Both the position numbers and the translations under genes were made by a program. Below are positions 39,061-63,474 of a DNA stretch of 64,000 nucleotides, piece by piece (within the stretch, counting starts at the first letter, position 1; each line of letters begins with the position of its first letter). The notes under the pieces were generated by a model, which made no database searches, was not told where the DNA came from, and was given only the letters and a program-made list of their open reading frames with translations. The stretch spans positions 650,001 to 714,000 of the forward strand of contig WPIO01000056.1 of the NCBI GenBank assembly GCA_009760855.2, written 5' to 3'. This stretch comes from Cristatella mucedo. Lineage: Eukaryota; Bryozoa; Phylactolaemata; Cristatellidae.

Positions 39061-40860
39061 AAATGCCTGGTTTCTATAACCGACCCCAGTGTCCGGACAA
39101 ATTATCAGGTGGTTACTATGACCACGTGCTTGCAATGACTGCGACTTAACGGTTGACATAGCTAGAGCAGAGTGTTGGGAAGAGGAACTGACAGCTGTCT
39201 CCGTGCATGCAGCTGCTAGTGCCGGTCTCTCCGGTACTAGCAGCTGCATTCCGGCAGGTTAGCAAAAGCCTGGACACCCGCATCAAGGAAAAACAGCGTG
39301 ACGATAAGACTCGTTTAAGCTATTTATAGGCGCAATGACCACGATGCAACAGATGCATACAGAACGACTTGGCAGCCACAGGGCCTTGGCCACCGAGAGG
39401 TCAGTGGACGACAACTCAACAGTTTTGGCTTCGCGCTCATTCTCCGCTAAATCATGGCGGCTGCACTAGTAGCGAACAGCGACCATTTCAGGAGTGAGTT
39501 CTCGAGTGGCCGTCATGAGAACTCCCGGCTGACCTAATGCAGTGGGATAACGTTACACGACAGTACCGGGCAGACGCCGGAGCCGCGATACAGCATCCGC
39601 ATAGAGGAGGGGAGACCATAATGTGTAGATGTGAAGAGAATCCTGGTTCCAAATATTTAAAAAAAAACAATGCGCGCCTACATCTCTCGCGCGTCGTACA
39701 TGCGGGCGATATCCAACATCCGGCCTGCCTAGCGGGGGGGGGGGCCTCGCAGGCCAGAAGGCCTTCGAACGCCGAACCGCCCGCCGCACAGGCCTCTTCG
39801 CTGCACCGAATACGCGTGAGCGCTGCGTAATGCTAGCGCTGCTCAACGTAGCAGCCGAATTTCTATCCCGCCAGGGCATACTCACGGGTTAATAACTTGA
39901 GCGCTCAAGATGCCGGACATTTTCGGTTGCGAGCGCTAGAGCAACTGTGACGCCCCACGACCTAATTCCGGCCGGCCGGCCGATCACCGCCCCACAATGC
40001 TGCCCTGGGGTCAAAGTGACTACGGACTGGAGGGGGCCGGCTTTGTCGGAGCACGTGACCACGCGTCTGCCGGCGGCGGCAGCGACGCGTCGAGCGCGCT
40101 GCCATATCGCGACTCGTCGTTGCTGGCGGAGATGGAGGGAGGCGCACTGCTCACTTGCGCAGACGAAGGCTCGATCGAAAAACGACTCGGCAGGCCAGGG
40201 TCGGCAGGCCAGGCCACTAGGAGCCTGCTCTAGCCGCGCAATAGCGCGGGGTTTCGAGGACTTAGTCGTCTTTTGCACACCTTTTTTCTTCCGCTTGCCC
40301 GTTTTGGAAGGAGGAAGGAAAGCAAATTGGGTTGCGTCTAACGCGAGCGCCCGCCACCCATTCATACGACGAAGTGAAGCTAAACGCTGTCGGTGTCTGC
40401 ACGAGAGTCTCCTGCACCGAAAGCGTCCGTCTTTTCAACTGTGTCACTCCAGCGTGGGATACATCCCGAACATGGGATCCGGTTCGGGAGCGCGTTTGCT
40501 GCGGTTCGACTTGCCGCCTCCGCGTGTACGCACCAATATACAGGTGTCTTCATAAGTTTAAGCGACCGGCCAAACTTACCTGCAAAGTTTGCGGCTTTCT
40601 CTAGTAAATCATAACGCGTTGCTTTCAGGAAGCGTTATTTTGCATACAGCGATGGTGTTAGATGAATATTTTACGTTGCAGTATTTAATTAAATAAAGTA
40701 CTTAGGCTAATAGTATGGGGCTCCATCGTGATTTCTCTCATTTCGTTATGCATGTTAGCATGGATAACAATTTGGTAGCAATTTCATTCTAGCCTCAAAT
40801 GTAACATCCCCCTAGGTGATACATTTCTCTAACCTAGCCACTATTTTGTGCTTAGGATCC
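39061..40860. other. Upstream flank of PNP-B, no gene recognised
   Basis: A CpG-rich zone near 39680-40560 could hold the PNP-B promoter and first exon, not identifiable here. A near-palindromic pair (agctgctagtgccgg / ccggtactagcagct) lies at 39209-39247. Confidence 0.35.
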
Positions 40861-40866
40861 CTCTCA

Positions 40867-41160
40867 TATTGCAATAATAATAATATATTAGTCTTATCAC
40901 CCTCATAGAACTCAGTCTCTTTCTAGGCATTTTACGTTTGCTATAAAGGAAGCATGATTGAATGGTCAGTGGTAGCATGCTCAATGACAACAAGCATAGT
41001 ATGGTTAGAGGTGACGTGCATAAGGTCAGCATAAAAATATGTTTAGTGACAGCAAGCGAAGTGTCAGCACCCATAAGCACATAAAGAACGACTCACTTGA
41101 ACCCACAAAATGCTGTGCGAAACAGATGTACTTTTTAGTTTCTTTTAAATTTTTTTAATA
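40867..41160 (-). mobile_element. Diverged L2 3'-UTR fragment
   Basis: aataataataatata, tctctttctaggcattttac, gtgacgtgcataaggtcagc and cccacaaaatgctgtgcgaa follow the L2 3' end in order, diverged from the copy starting at 41218. Two tails therefore lie in tandem. Confidence 0.8.
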
Positions 41161-41217
41161 TGCACCACATAAACTAGCCATCTCAGGGCCATCACATTTG
41201 GAGTAGGCATTTTTTAT

Positions 41218-44200
41218 AATAATAATAATGATAATATTAATATTGCACTTTATAAAGCGCCCTCAGAGATCTTAATCTCTTTCTAGGTGCTTTACATTTG
41301 CTGCAAAGTGATATGCAATTGAATGGTAAGTAAAATCATGCTTGAAAAACAAACAAAATGAATAATATGGTTAGGGGTGACATGCACAGGGTCAGCATGC
41401 AAATGTGGTTAGTGGCAGCATGCACGGTGTCAGCACGCATAAGCACATCAAGGACGAATCACAGGGACCCACTAAATGCTGTCCTAAATAGGTGTGTTTT
41501 TAAGTTTCTTTTAAATGTGGTCAGGTCATGGGATGTTCTGATGCAGGTCGGGAGGGAGTTCCAGGCTTTGAGAGCATACGAGCTGAATGCACGGTCTCCA
41601 AAGGATTTGAGGTTTGTACGAGGTATTTCCAGACTGTTGGATTCCGAAAAGCTGGTGGTACGATGCTTGGCCTGATGGGGTAGTATATCTGAAAGATAGG
41701 CTGGAGCCATAGAATGAAGAGACCTAAAAGTGAGCGACAAAACCTTGAAGTCAATCCGTTGCCTCACTGGTAGCCAGTGCAGGTCGGCGAGAAGTGGTGT
41801 AATGTGGCGACTTCGAAGCTCACGACAGACAAGCCTAGCTGCCGAGTGTTGCACAAGCTGCAATCGCCTGATCGCACATGCTGATAGGCCAGTAAGCAGT
41901 GAGTTGCAGAAGTCGAGACGGGATGTCACGAATGCATGGACCAACTTGGACGTGGTATCCTTATCTAAACAAGCCCTAATTTTAGCAATGTTATGAAGCT
42001 GAAAATTGGCAGATTTGACTGTGGAGCTGATGTGGTCGTCTAATGAGAGGTCGCTTTGGAATATGACACCTAGATTTCGAGCTGATTCAGCTGGAGATAT
42101 GCTGGCAGAGCCAAGTTTGAGCCTCAGCCTTTCCAATTTCTGAATCACACGGGGTTTGCCCATAACTAGTAAGTTAGTTTCGTCATCGTTTAGTTTCAGA
42201 AAATTTGCTGCCATCCATGTGCGGATGTCATCAAAGCATGCAGCAAGTGAGTTGAGAGAATTTGAGGTGCTCGAAGGCTGGGAGGAATCAAAGCAAAGGT
42301 ACAACTGAGTGTCATCCGGATAGAAGTGAAAGCCTAGATTGTGCTTGGCAATCACATCAGCAAGAGGCAGAGTATAAACCGTGAAAAGAACCGGACCTAG
42401 CACGGAGCCCTGAGGTACCCCATATTTCAGAGGTACTTCAGATGATCTTAGTCCATTCACGTCAATACTCTGGAGTCTCCCACTGAGATAGGACCTGAAC
42501 CACTGCAGAGCAGTGCCAGTGATGCCCAGGCGAGATGAGAGGCGCTCTAGAAGAACTTTGTGATCGATAGTATCAAAAGCTGCCGAAAGATCGAGCAAAA
42601 CAAGAAGAGACACTCTACCCATGTCTGAATTCCTAAGTAGGTCATTGTATACCCTAAGAAATGCTGACTCTGTGGAGTGATTAGCTCTAAAGCCAGACTG
42701 GAACTTACTAGCAAGGTGTGAGGTTTCGATATATGAGTTCAGCTGGTCTGCCACGACCCGTTCCAGTGTCTTTGATAGGAATGGTAGAAGGGAGACTGGG
42801 CGGTAGTTGCTCAAGTTCTCTTGGTCTAGTGTAGTTTTCTTGAGAAGTGGCCTGACTACAGCTTTTTTGAAAGGTGCTGGGACCTGAACTGAGGCTAATG
42901 ACATATTAATGATGTTGGTTATGCATGGCAGCAGCAGATCAATGCAACGTAGGAGCAGGATAGTGGGAATAGGGTCCAGAGGACTTGTTGTCTTCTTTGA
43001 TTGAGATACGAACTTTAGGACTAGATCACTAGTGACCTGCTTAAATGCAGACATTGAGGCGCAATCAGGAACCGAGGAACAGCATTCTAGTGGGAAGGTT
43101 GTCATCGCAGGGATGGATTCCCTGATCTTGTCTATCTTCTGCATAAAGAATCGAGAGAAGCGATCGGCTAGATCATCACAAGGATCATCAGGTAAGGAGT
43201 TAACCTGGGAACGGTTGAGGAGATGGTTTATTGTCTACTTCAGCATTTTTGGATTGTGCATCTGTGATTCAACAATGTCTCTATAGAAGCTAGACTTGGC
43301 CTTTGCTACGATCGATTGGTACGACCTACAGTAGTCTTCATATGCCTGTCGATGGACAGTCAGTCCTGATCTTTTGTATGCCTTTTCAAGCTTTTGTTTA
43401 GTAGACTTGGCTAGTTTAATGTCAGTGGTAAACCATAGGACGTCTGGGCGGGGGTGCACAGTCCGCTTTGTCAGAGGTGCAAACTCGTCGAGCGTGTCAG
43501 CTAGTGTCGTGTTGTAGCAATCTACGAGTGATGACAGATCGGAGGGAGGAGCGAGCAGCAAAGGTGAAGCAGATATTCTCGCACGGACAGCATCGATGTC
43601 AAGGGTCTTGAGGTTTCGCGATTCACAGGTCATTTTAGAGGAGGATGTGGGCACACACTGTAAATTGAATGAGATCTGCATGTGGTCAGATAAGCAGGAT
43701 TTGGTGATAATTGGTGATGACAAAGTGCAGTTATATGAGAAAATATGGTCGAGTGTGTGACCCTTGATGTGGGTAGGGCCATGCACATGAGCCACAAGAG
43801 ATAATGAGTCAGTCAATGCACGAAATTCGGTGCTGAAAGCGTCAGATAAGTTATCAAAGTGAACGTTGAAATCACCCATAACGAGGAAGGATCGATTTCT
43901 TGCACACAGAATCGAAATGAGATCGAAGAAATCAGAGATCAAGGAGGATTTGGTACCTGGTTGGCGATAGACTGCTGCCACTATCGGTAGCTTGTTTTCG
44001 GGTGAGACCAAGACAATTGATTCAAAAGACTGCTTAGAGGGTACCGCAAATGGCTTGAAGTTGAATTTCGAGCGAACGATAATAGCAACTCCACCTCCAG
44101 TTTTGATTGATCTAGGGGTGTGAAAGAATGAGAAACCAGATGGAGTTGCGTCTTTAATTGTCGGGCAGTTTATCGATTTCAGCCAAGTTTCAGTTAGGGC

Positions 44201-44398
44201 GAGCAGGTCGATACCATTTTCAGAAATAAGGTCGTTTATTACTAGAGGTTTATTGCACATTGAGCGAGGATTCCAAAGGCAAGCGTTAAGTCTGGCCGAT
44301 TGGGTTACAACAGGCCTGATGACCACTAAGTTAGAGAGATTTACAGTGAAGCATGCGGGGGAGCGTGCTGAGTGGTTCGAGACAATGCTAGGATTTAG
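41218..44398 (-). mobile_element. L2 LINE copy 1, nearly full-length ORF2
   Basis: The minus frame is open from about 44395 to the stop at 41459 except for one TAG at 43235-43237. The N-terminal part is an APE-type endonuclease (WNPRSMCNKP, LLALTETWLK, GGGVAIIV, VMGDFNVHFD, GHTLDHIF, SDHMQISF). A linker leads to a reverse transcriptase (RPVSLLPFLSKTLERVV, FQSGFRANHSTESAFLRVYN, LLDLSAAFDTIDHK, GVPQGSVLGPVLF). The catalytic box reads FHFYPDDTQLYL, Pro where copy 2 has Ala, so the enzyme is probably dead. The 3' UTR ends in a TAA/ATT-type tail at 41218. Reverse transcriptase motifs place it in the L2 clade. Confidence 0.95.
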
Positions 44399-44399
44399 C

Positions 44400-45570
44400 T
44401 AGCTTTTATGCTGGTCCATAGTGGCTTCTAGGCGCTTGATTCCGCGAACTTGCCGCTGTGCAACGACCCCAGACCGGCACTCGGCCGCCGCAGATCATAG
44501 CCTTCATTGGAAAGCAGTCAATGTATCGATCCTTCATTAATGCGCCGCTTCATAATAGCTCTCTTACCAATACTGAAAATGGTGATCTTCGGTTCTTCAG
44601 TCCACGAAGCTCTTTGCCATACGGCCAAGGTCGGTGGCCTGCCACAGTCAGCCGAGGTCTGGGTGTGGTCGTCAGCCTGTTACAGGCTGCTTAGTTTTTG
44701 CTTTTCTTTTAGAAAGGAATGCTGTACGATGGGTAATCCTGAAGGACGCGTTGCCGGCTTAACCTCCGTAGAACGCTCAGTTAAGCCCTGTCGTAGGTTG
44801 CGGCATTGCTAGCAATGCCTTTCGCAGGACCGATGTCGTCCCGATTGTTTGTCAGCTTAGAGCTCCCTCGTTTCCTTCGTCCTAATTTGCAACGGCTTCT
44901 TAGAATTGTGGTCTGCTGAACGGTTGGAAATTGTAAACGCTCTAGCAAAGCTTGCCTTGTTATAGCAAGCCAAAGTCAATCCCCCAGGTTTGTGCTTTCG
45001 CAAAGGCAGAATTCTCTTTTGCTTTTCCCATCTCTCAGCGCTTGTTAGTTACTCTTCGATCTCGAAATTTGATGGCAAAGGAAAGCAATCCAAGCCAGCT
45101 TTCTGGAAAATGTCAGACAAACACATTCCATACATGAGCCATTTTATCTAGGTTCGCCATCATCAATTAGGCGCCATTAAAAAGAAATATTTTCTTCTCC
45201 AGGAAGGTGTTCACCAGTATAGTTTGCTTCTCCTTCTTCCGAGTGCAATGAGAACTACTTTATTTAGTAGTGATTGATATTGGGATCATTACGATGTGGA
45301 ACGTCTGAGCCGCTCCCATCGGATGAGGTAGTTATCGTAAGAATTTGCCTGTTGACAGCAATCGATTAAATTTTTGACGTTACCTGCATATGCCTAGCGC
45401 TCCATATGGTTTTGAAGCGGTTGCTTCAAGCCGAGCGAATTGGCTTCCTTCGAATCCTCGCTGCACCAGCCATTTTACACCGACCATTGAATAATTTCGG
45501 CAGCAGCAGGTTGTCGATTCCGAGCGATTGAGCAGCGCCGATCGTAGCCGAACGTCGTTGCCTTGGAAGA
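44400..45570. other. No gene recognised
   Basis: May include the 5' UTR of the adjacent L2 element. Otherwise single-copy-looking, no coding family found. Confidence 0.4.
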
Positions 45571-45574
45571 CCCG

Positions 45575-45725
45575 ATGATAGCTGATTTTACAGCCTCTTT
45601 TTGCATAGCGACAGAAAACCCTTAAACGCTATCCGAGCGCTAATAAGGAATCGCCCACCGCAGGATTCGAACCCTCGACCTCGAGACCGAAGTCGTGAAA
45701 AGTAACCGCCTTACCGATGTCAGCT
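45575..45725 (-). mobile_element. tRNA-derived SINE, family 1
   Basis: Inverted: tail agctgattttacagcctctttttgcatagc, then B box gcaggattcgaaccctcgacc, then an incomplete A-box side (aagtaaccgccttaccgatg). Its head end stops close to an inverted L2 fragment. Confidence 0.8.
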
Positions 45726-45743
45726 TTACAGCCGTAGCACGAA

Positions 45744-46636
45744 ACCGGGGTCTCGGTAGATCTCAGTGGGAGACTCCAGAGTATTGACGTGAATGGACAA
45801 AGATCATCTGAAGTACCTCTGAAATATGGAGTACCTCAGGGCTCAGTGCTAAGTCCGGTTCTTTTCATTGCTACAGTTCGGGCTTGTTTAGATAAAGATA
45901 CCACATCTAAGTTGGTCCATGCATTCGTGACATCCCGTCTCGACTTCTGCAACTCACTGCTTACTGGCCTACCAGCATGTGCGATCAGGCGATTGCAGCT
46001 GGTGCAACACTCGGCAGCTAGGCTTGTCTGTCGTAAGCTTCGAAGTCGCCACATTACACCACTTCTCGCCGACCTGCACTGGCTACCAGTGAGGCAACGG
46101 ATTGACTTCAAGGTTTTGTCGCTCACTTTTAGGTCTCTTCATTCTATGACTCCAGCCTATCTTTCAGATATACTAACCCATCAGGCCAAGCATCGTACCA
46201 CCTGCTTTTCGGAATCCAACAGTCTACAAATACCTCGTACAAACCTCAAATCCTTTGGAGACCGTGCATTTAGTTCATATGCTCCCAAAGCCTGGAACTC
46301 CCTCCCGACCTGCGTCAGAACATCCCATGACCTGACCACATTTAAAAGGAACCTACAAACACACCTATTTAGGACAGCATTTAGTGGGTCCCTGTGATTC
46401 GTCCTTGATGTGCTTATGCATGCTGACACTGTGCATGCTGCCACTAACCACATTTGCATGCTGACCCTGTGCATGTCACCCCTAACCATATTATGCATTT
46501 CGTTTGTTTTTCAAGCATGATTTTACTTACCATTCAATTGCATTTCACATTACAGCAAATGTAAAGTGCCTAGAGAGAGATTAAGTTCACTGAGGGCGCT
46601 TTATCAAGTGAATTATTATTATTATTATTATCGCCA
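45744..46636 (+). mobile_element. L2 LINE copy 3 with internal deletion
   Basis: Open from about 45750 to a stop at 46397. Matches copies 1 and 2, but near 45867 the sequence jumps from VLF of the GVPQGSVL block directly to RACLDKDTTSK, removing about 390 bases that encode the FYADD catalytic box. The 3' UTR is full and ends in (ATT)n at 46636. Lies opposite in strand to copies 1 and 2. Confidence 0.93.
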
Positions 46637-46639
46637 TCA

Positions 46640-47234
46640 GGTGATTTTTTTGGTCAACGACAATCTCTCAAAGGAATACAAGCCCGGCGTTTGACTAAAT
46701 TCGTGCAAGTGTAGGCAAACCGGGCAAACAAGTGAAAGGTTAATGAGCTCCAGCCTCTGCCGCCTCCCCTGACCGTGACTCTAATGAAAAACTCACTTCC
46801 TATTAAGCAAGCCTAGTGACTAGTTACACCGTGGCCAATGGCGATCGGTCGGCTAGCTAGGCTCTCTTCGTTAGGCTCCCTGGGAGGATAACAGGGGAGA
46901 TAACACTGGAGCTGCTGGTGCTCACTGCCTCCTGCCTGCTCTGGAGTCATCAATTCAATAGGGTTCGAATAGGCACCGGCACTTACCGGCTGCCACCTCC
47001 TGGCTGGCGGCGGCTGGGGGGGGGGCTCGAACGGATGACATTCAGCATGGCTCCAATTCAACCGAGTGGCATCAGCTGATTGAACAGCTGCCGAAGTCAT
47101 TCTAGCTCGGATATGCTGGCTCGAAGGCCGGCCGGCCAGTAGAAGCGGCTGCAGCTGCTACCAGACCTAGTGTTACCCCCCCTCCCCCTGCATCGCTGCC
47201 GCTGCTCAGTCAGCAGCAGCAACGGCAGCGATAT
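46640..47234. other. No gene recognised
   Basis: A run of nine G near 47016-47024 and a gctggc-rich stretch. Nothing else identifiable. Confidence 0.4.
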
Positions 47235-47330
47235 AAATAAGTATAATTCATTTACATAGCGCCCCAAGAGAACTTAATCTCTATTCAGGCGCTTCACATA
47301 TGCCTGGGGGCTCGAGCCTGCAGCAGCAAC
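47235..47330 (-). mobile_element. SINE family 2 fragment
   Basis: aattcatttacatagcgccccaagagaacttaatctctattcaggcgcttcacatatgcc, then gggggctcgagcctgcag (inverted B box). Same tail type as the copy at 38.9 kb. Confidence 0.7.
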
Positions 47331-47526
47331 GGCAGCGATGCAGCAACGACCGCCAATCTAGTGGCAAGGAAAGGGGCGTGACACTGGCTTGCACTCTTCG
47401 ACTCCAGCAGAAGCTTGCAGCTGATCGTCAGGTCGGCCTGAAGAATTAACCACTAATGAATTACCGGTGTTCGAATGGCGCCGACTAACGCACCTAGAAC
47501 AGTTGGTAGGCAATCGAGGCTGGCAG

Positions 47527-53206
<5,680 letters not shown>

Positions 53207-53209
53207 CTG

Positions 53210-54009
53210 ACAAGAGAACGGCCGAGCCGTCGGGTCGCACGAATCGGACGACTCGGCTCGCACAGCCCCGTGTGGAGTGAACCGAGCAGTCCTCGGCCAA
53301 GTATCGTTGGGCACACCCACAGCTGTACGGCTAATTGTCTACCTAAGACACTCCTAACAGCTCTCTCAGCACTCAGCCACATTAGGAGCTTGCAGCTCCT
53401 AATGTGACGAGCCATTCGTCCTGCTGTTGCCAGCGTTCGAGACGCTCAATTCTCGAAACTCTGCGGCTCCCACTTTGAGGCATCGTCTGCTACACCATTG
53501 AACAGCAAACTTGAAGGACGCTAGCAAGAGCGCGTCGCTGATAGTTACTTGTTTTTCGAGGCCTTCCGAAACTTTCACGAACCACCACCGAAACGCTAAA
53601 TTAACGAAATTACCGCCAGAACATTAGCTCAGCGTACGAGGTTTGTCCGTCTGTTGCACTGGCCGGCTGCAACTGAAAACCGCGTCACGTCGCGGCTAAC
53701 TACGACCCCTGCCGCTTGGGCGCATGAGCGGACACCGGCTGTGCCACGGAAGGTTTTTAGGGTTTTGGAACGCAGGTGAACGAATGAAACCTTGGAGCAG
53801 ACGGACGCAAATGGCCAGTTTCTCCAGCGACCAAAGGTGCAGCAAAATTTCTATTGCTACCGACCGCAGGTACCTCACTGAGCGTCTGCTGCAGCCTGTT
53901 CGCTCGACCTTCCTTGTCTACCGCCGAGGACATTGGTACCATAAATGACGACATTCGGCCGAGTTCGTTTGCGAGGGCTGCGAGCCGAGCGTGCGACGTC
54001 TATGCATGC
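53210..54009. other. Upstream flank of PNP-A
   Basis: Should hold the missing first exon and promoter of PNP-A. An inverted pair (attaggagcttgca / tgcagctcctaat) lies near 53381-53406. No clear TATA box. Confidence 0.35.
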
Positions 54010-54243
54010 GAGTCCTTGATGTGCTTTTGCGAGCTGACACTGTGCATGCTGCCACTAACCACACTTGCATGCTGACCCTGTGCATGTCACTCATAGCCAC
54101 GTTATTCATGTTGCTTATCAAGCATCAAGCCACTCGTCATTCGATCGTGTTTCCTTGGCAGCAAATGTAAAGCGCCTAGAAAGAGATTGAGTCCTCTGAG
54201 GGCGCTTAATCAAGTGCATTATCATTATTATTATTTTTTTTAT
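54010..54243 (+). mobile_element. L2 3'-UTR fragment
   Basis: gtccttgatgtgctttt, actgtgcatgctgccactaa, aaagcgcctagaaagagatt, ending ttatcattattattattt. Flanked on the 3' side by an agcagtag-type simple repeat to about 54295. Confidence 0.85.
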
Positions 54244-54299
54244 TAGCAGGAGCAGGAGCAGTAGGAGCAGTAGGAGCAGTAGCAGTAGCAGTAGTACTT

Positions 54300-55535
54300 C
54301 ATTCAGCAACATTCGCGCTGGCGGCGGGCGGGAGCTGGTGCTGCACACTCACTCAACCAGGGTGCGAACTCTCTCCAGTCTCCAGTACGAGTCCAGTACG
54401 AGGTTGGAGCAAGTGTGGGCGCTCTAGTACGAGAGCGAGGCTGGAGCGAGGCTGCGCTAGCTCTTCGGGCCAGCTCTCGGCCGCACCGCTCTCGCTGGGC
54501 GAGAAAGGTTTGCACTCGCTTTTCTTTTTATCGGAGGCTGGCGCGGCCTCACCGCGCCAGCCTCCGGCTTCCACTGGATAAGTTTACCGAGGAGCCGGCT
54601 CTGCGAGGGAAGCTAATCCTAGCTAGACTTAAACCGTGGCGCTCCAAGGACGGCGGACTTACGGATTAGTGGTCTGCGAGCACGCAGCGCCAGCCATGCC
54701 TTGCGTGGAGGAATAGGCACAACTCAGCGGCAATCCTGTGTCCGGTCGAGTGTTTCCGGTGTCCCGCCCACTTGATTTCCGGGGCACGGAGTTCAAGCCG
54801 GGCGATGCGAGGTTAGGTTAGGTGGGCGTGGCAGCGAGGCGTGTGTAGCTCAGCTGTCGTCGTCGCATGTGGTTCAGTCACCTTCAGTCTGAAGAAATGT
54901 AAGCTATAAAAACGCATTTGAAGGACGCTGGCGACCTCCCGTTCCGTGGTTTCTGAGCACTCGCTCGGCTTTGCAGGCTTGACGCTGCTGCTCCTGAGCT
55001 CACATGGTCGTCGGCTGGAAATGTTGATCTGTTCGACTGGTGCCGTCTGTTCATCGGCCGCCTAAAACACTCACGTACCACGGATACAAGGAATTGTCAG
55101 ACACTTGATAAGGAATAGCCTTAACCACCGGCACGATTGGCCAGGTGCCGAAACACTTTAGCGGACAACCAATCAATCGTTCACGAAATTATTCTGAAAG
55201 AAAACGATGCTGCCGTTTCCAAGTCGAAATGAGTGGCCTACGCTTCTTCATGAACCAAAGTGAAATACGCGCACACCTTTCGTCCTCTCATGCCCTTAGC
55301 TTATCGTCGCCTAGGACTAGAACGAATCAACATTGAAATCGTAAAACCTTAAAGAACACTTGCCATTAAATAATGCACTGCTGCCATGCATGTATGGTTT
55401 AAGCCTCCTAAGCCGATCGAGCGAAATCGGATAAAATGTAAGACTCGGCGGCCGCCGCATCAAGTCACGGTTCCTACCACAGCCATGTAAACGCTACCAC
55501 CTGCTCTGTTCCTCAGCATCTAGTCACCTTGACAT
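54300..55535. other. No gene recognised
   Basis: Contains a short inverted pair (ggctggcgcggc / gcgccagcctcc) near 54536-54567. No coding family recognised. Confidence 0.4.
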
Positions 55536-55539
55536 CATT

Positions 55540-55960
55540 GGCACTACATTGAAATGTTTTGGAAATCGAGCCTTCAGCTCGAATGCAGCGAAGGCTTGGA
55601 AATAGCTTCCGGTCATGGTTACTACCTACCACGACCTTGCGTTATTTAAGTCTCAGCTCGTAACTCATCCGTTCCGGTCAGCGGTCCCTTCGCCCCAGAG
55701 ATGTGACCTGTTAGTTCCGGTGTGCTTTTCTCCGTACCTGTGCGTGACTTAGTGCATATTACTAGCCAGAGGTCTTACTGTATTTTCATGCTTGCTTTGG
55801 CATGCTGGCCAAAGCCTGATAATTCTTTGCTTTTACATGCTCGATACCCTGCAAGTATCTAAGCCTTGGTTATTTATTCTCTTGCAGCGAATTGTAAAGC
55901 GCCTGGATTGAGATTAGGTTCTTTTAGGGCGGTATATAAATGTCGAATTATAATCGCCCA
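55540..55960 (+). mobile_element. L2-like LINE 3' fragment, family C
   Basis: gaaatcgagccttcagctcgaatgcagcgaaggcttggaa corresponds to the AFSS.A.KAW motif; tactagccagaggtcttact and the aaagcgcctggattgagatt tail follow. Shares its middle part with the fragment at 0.3-0.8 kb. Confidence 0.7.
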
Positions 55961-55987
55961 GTCGTAGACATTAAGTACCAGATTGCC

Positions 55988-56370
55988 TTATTGTGGGGGA
56001 CAACAAGTTGACTGTTCCATTCCTCTGCTTGCAGACCGTTGGCTACAGAAGCTTTTGCTCTGCTGGTCCTAGACTGCGGAACTTGCTTCCACGATTCTTA
56101 CGTACCGAAAACTACTCTCCTGCTGCCGACAATGGCACATACTTTCCAGCGGTCCTGAGCTGCTACTTCCATGCTACTCAGTACCTCAACTGCTCTCCTG
56201 ACTCTGCTATGCTTCCCTTTCTCTTTGTTGCGTGAGATGAAGTCTGTTGGCTACCGAATGCGTACCGAAAGCAGCTTAGGCTGTGAGTGCACTATAAAAA
56301 ACTCCTGCGCAACACCCACGTAGTCTTTATGGATTTACAGACCACAGGAGATATATTACGTTACAAAAAC
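55988..56370 (+). mobile_element. LINE family B 3' fragment
   Basis: The plus frame reads LTVPFLCLQTVGYRSFCSAG and PRLRNLLPRFL, matching the family B copy at 13.0-13.2 kb; the 3' UTR continues to the acagaccacaggagatatattac terminus. Confidence 0.85.
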
Positions 56371-56374
56371 TCCT

Positions 56375-57212
56375 CGGGACTGCAGTTTTATAGTATTTGC
56401 TGCTAGCATGAGGCAATTATAAAGAATCGTGTCTTCGTGAGTTGAGAAAATTCCATAAGCTGCTTTTGTTCTATTAGTTACGACACAGTCTGGCTGTGCT
56501 CAAGAGTGAGTGACAAGCAGGCTGAGTCCGATTGTCCTCTTTAACAGATGCGAGACGCACGGCGAGCCCAAAAATGCCCACTGCAGGGCATGTCCTGCTG
56601 CAGAAGGCAACCTACGGACTCTTGGGCGAAGCATGAAAAGAATCGCACACCATAGTCTTGACGAAATAAGAAAAAAAAGCTCCGAAACCATATATTTGTA
56701 AAAAGACACATCGTGCACACCCAACTGCACAATGCTCTGCCCACAGGGATGAATGCTCGCTGTGCCACGTCTGCTGTCTACAGAGGCAGCTCGTGTTTAC
56801 GACAATAATGACAAAAGAAATGCAGCCAATCGCAGCACTGAAGTCAAAGGAGGACATCCATCCACAACGGTCAAAATCAATGCTCGGACAGCACTAAAAC
56901 GGGCTCGGCTTGCAGAATCCCCTCACGTAGAAAGTGGGCTGCTAAAAATGTAGGCCAAGCAAGTAGTTACTCCACTATCATGGCCTGCAAACTTCGAGTT
57001 AGGACTGCATTTCCATCTTAAACAGCTCTCTGTTCGGAAAGAAGGCTCTTGATCAAAATATTGATCACGATCCGAGCCAAGATCATATGTGCAAAACATG
57101 GGCATCTGCTCGAATCACAGGCTCAATTGAACTGACTGCAGGCACATCCAAAATTTCGACCAAATCAGGAACAGGGGTCTTGTATGGTTTTGGCTTCTGA
57201 ATGCCTAATCGA
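56375..57212. other. 3' flank of MVD, no gene recognised
   Basis: AT-rich, many short frames, nothing identifiable. No clear AATAAA seen on the minus strand near the stop. Confidence 0.4.
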
Positions 57213-63139
<5,927 letters not shown>

Positions 63140-63263
63140 CTGCAACAGCGACGACAATTCGCATCTGACACCGCAGGCAGCAGCGACTTGAGAGTGAAGC
63201 TCAGCATCACAATCCGCCAGTCGACCAGAAACTGAGCAAAACGTCACGACACCCCCTGGCTTA

Positions 63264-63470
63264 ACATAATTTTAAATGAAGCTAAACAAATGCACATGCT
63301 CCCAACAGTATTTACTGGGTCCGTGCGAAATGCCCTTTGTGTACTTTATGCATGCTGATGCTGCACAAGTCACTACTAACCAGATCAACATACTTCCCTT
63401 ACAGCATATGTAAAGTGCCCAGAAAAAGATGCTGTTCTCTGCCGGTGTTATACAAATGTCCTATTAATTT
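63264..63470 (+). mobile_element. Degenerate L2 3'-UTR fragment
   Basis: acagtatttactgggtccgt, ctttatgcatgctgatgctg, aaagtgcccagaaaaagatg: the L2 3' end with many changes. Confidence 0.65.
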
Positions 63471-63474
63471 ATAT

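Noticed and set aside
54810-54825. Telomere-like gaggttaggttaggt
   Set aside because: Only two TTAGG-like units; occurs by chance.
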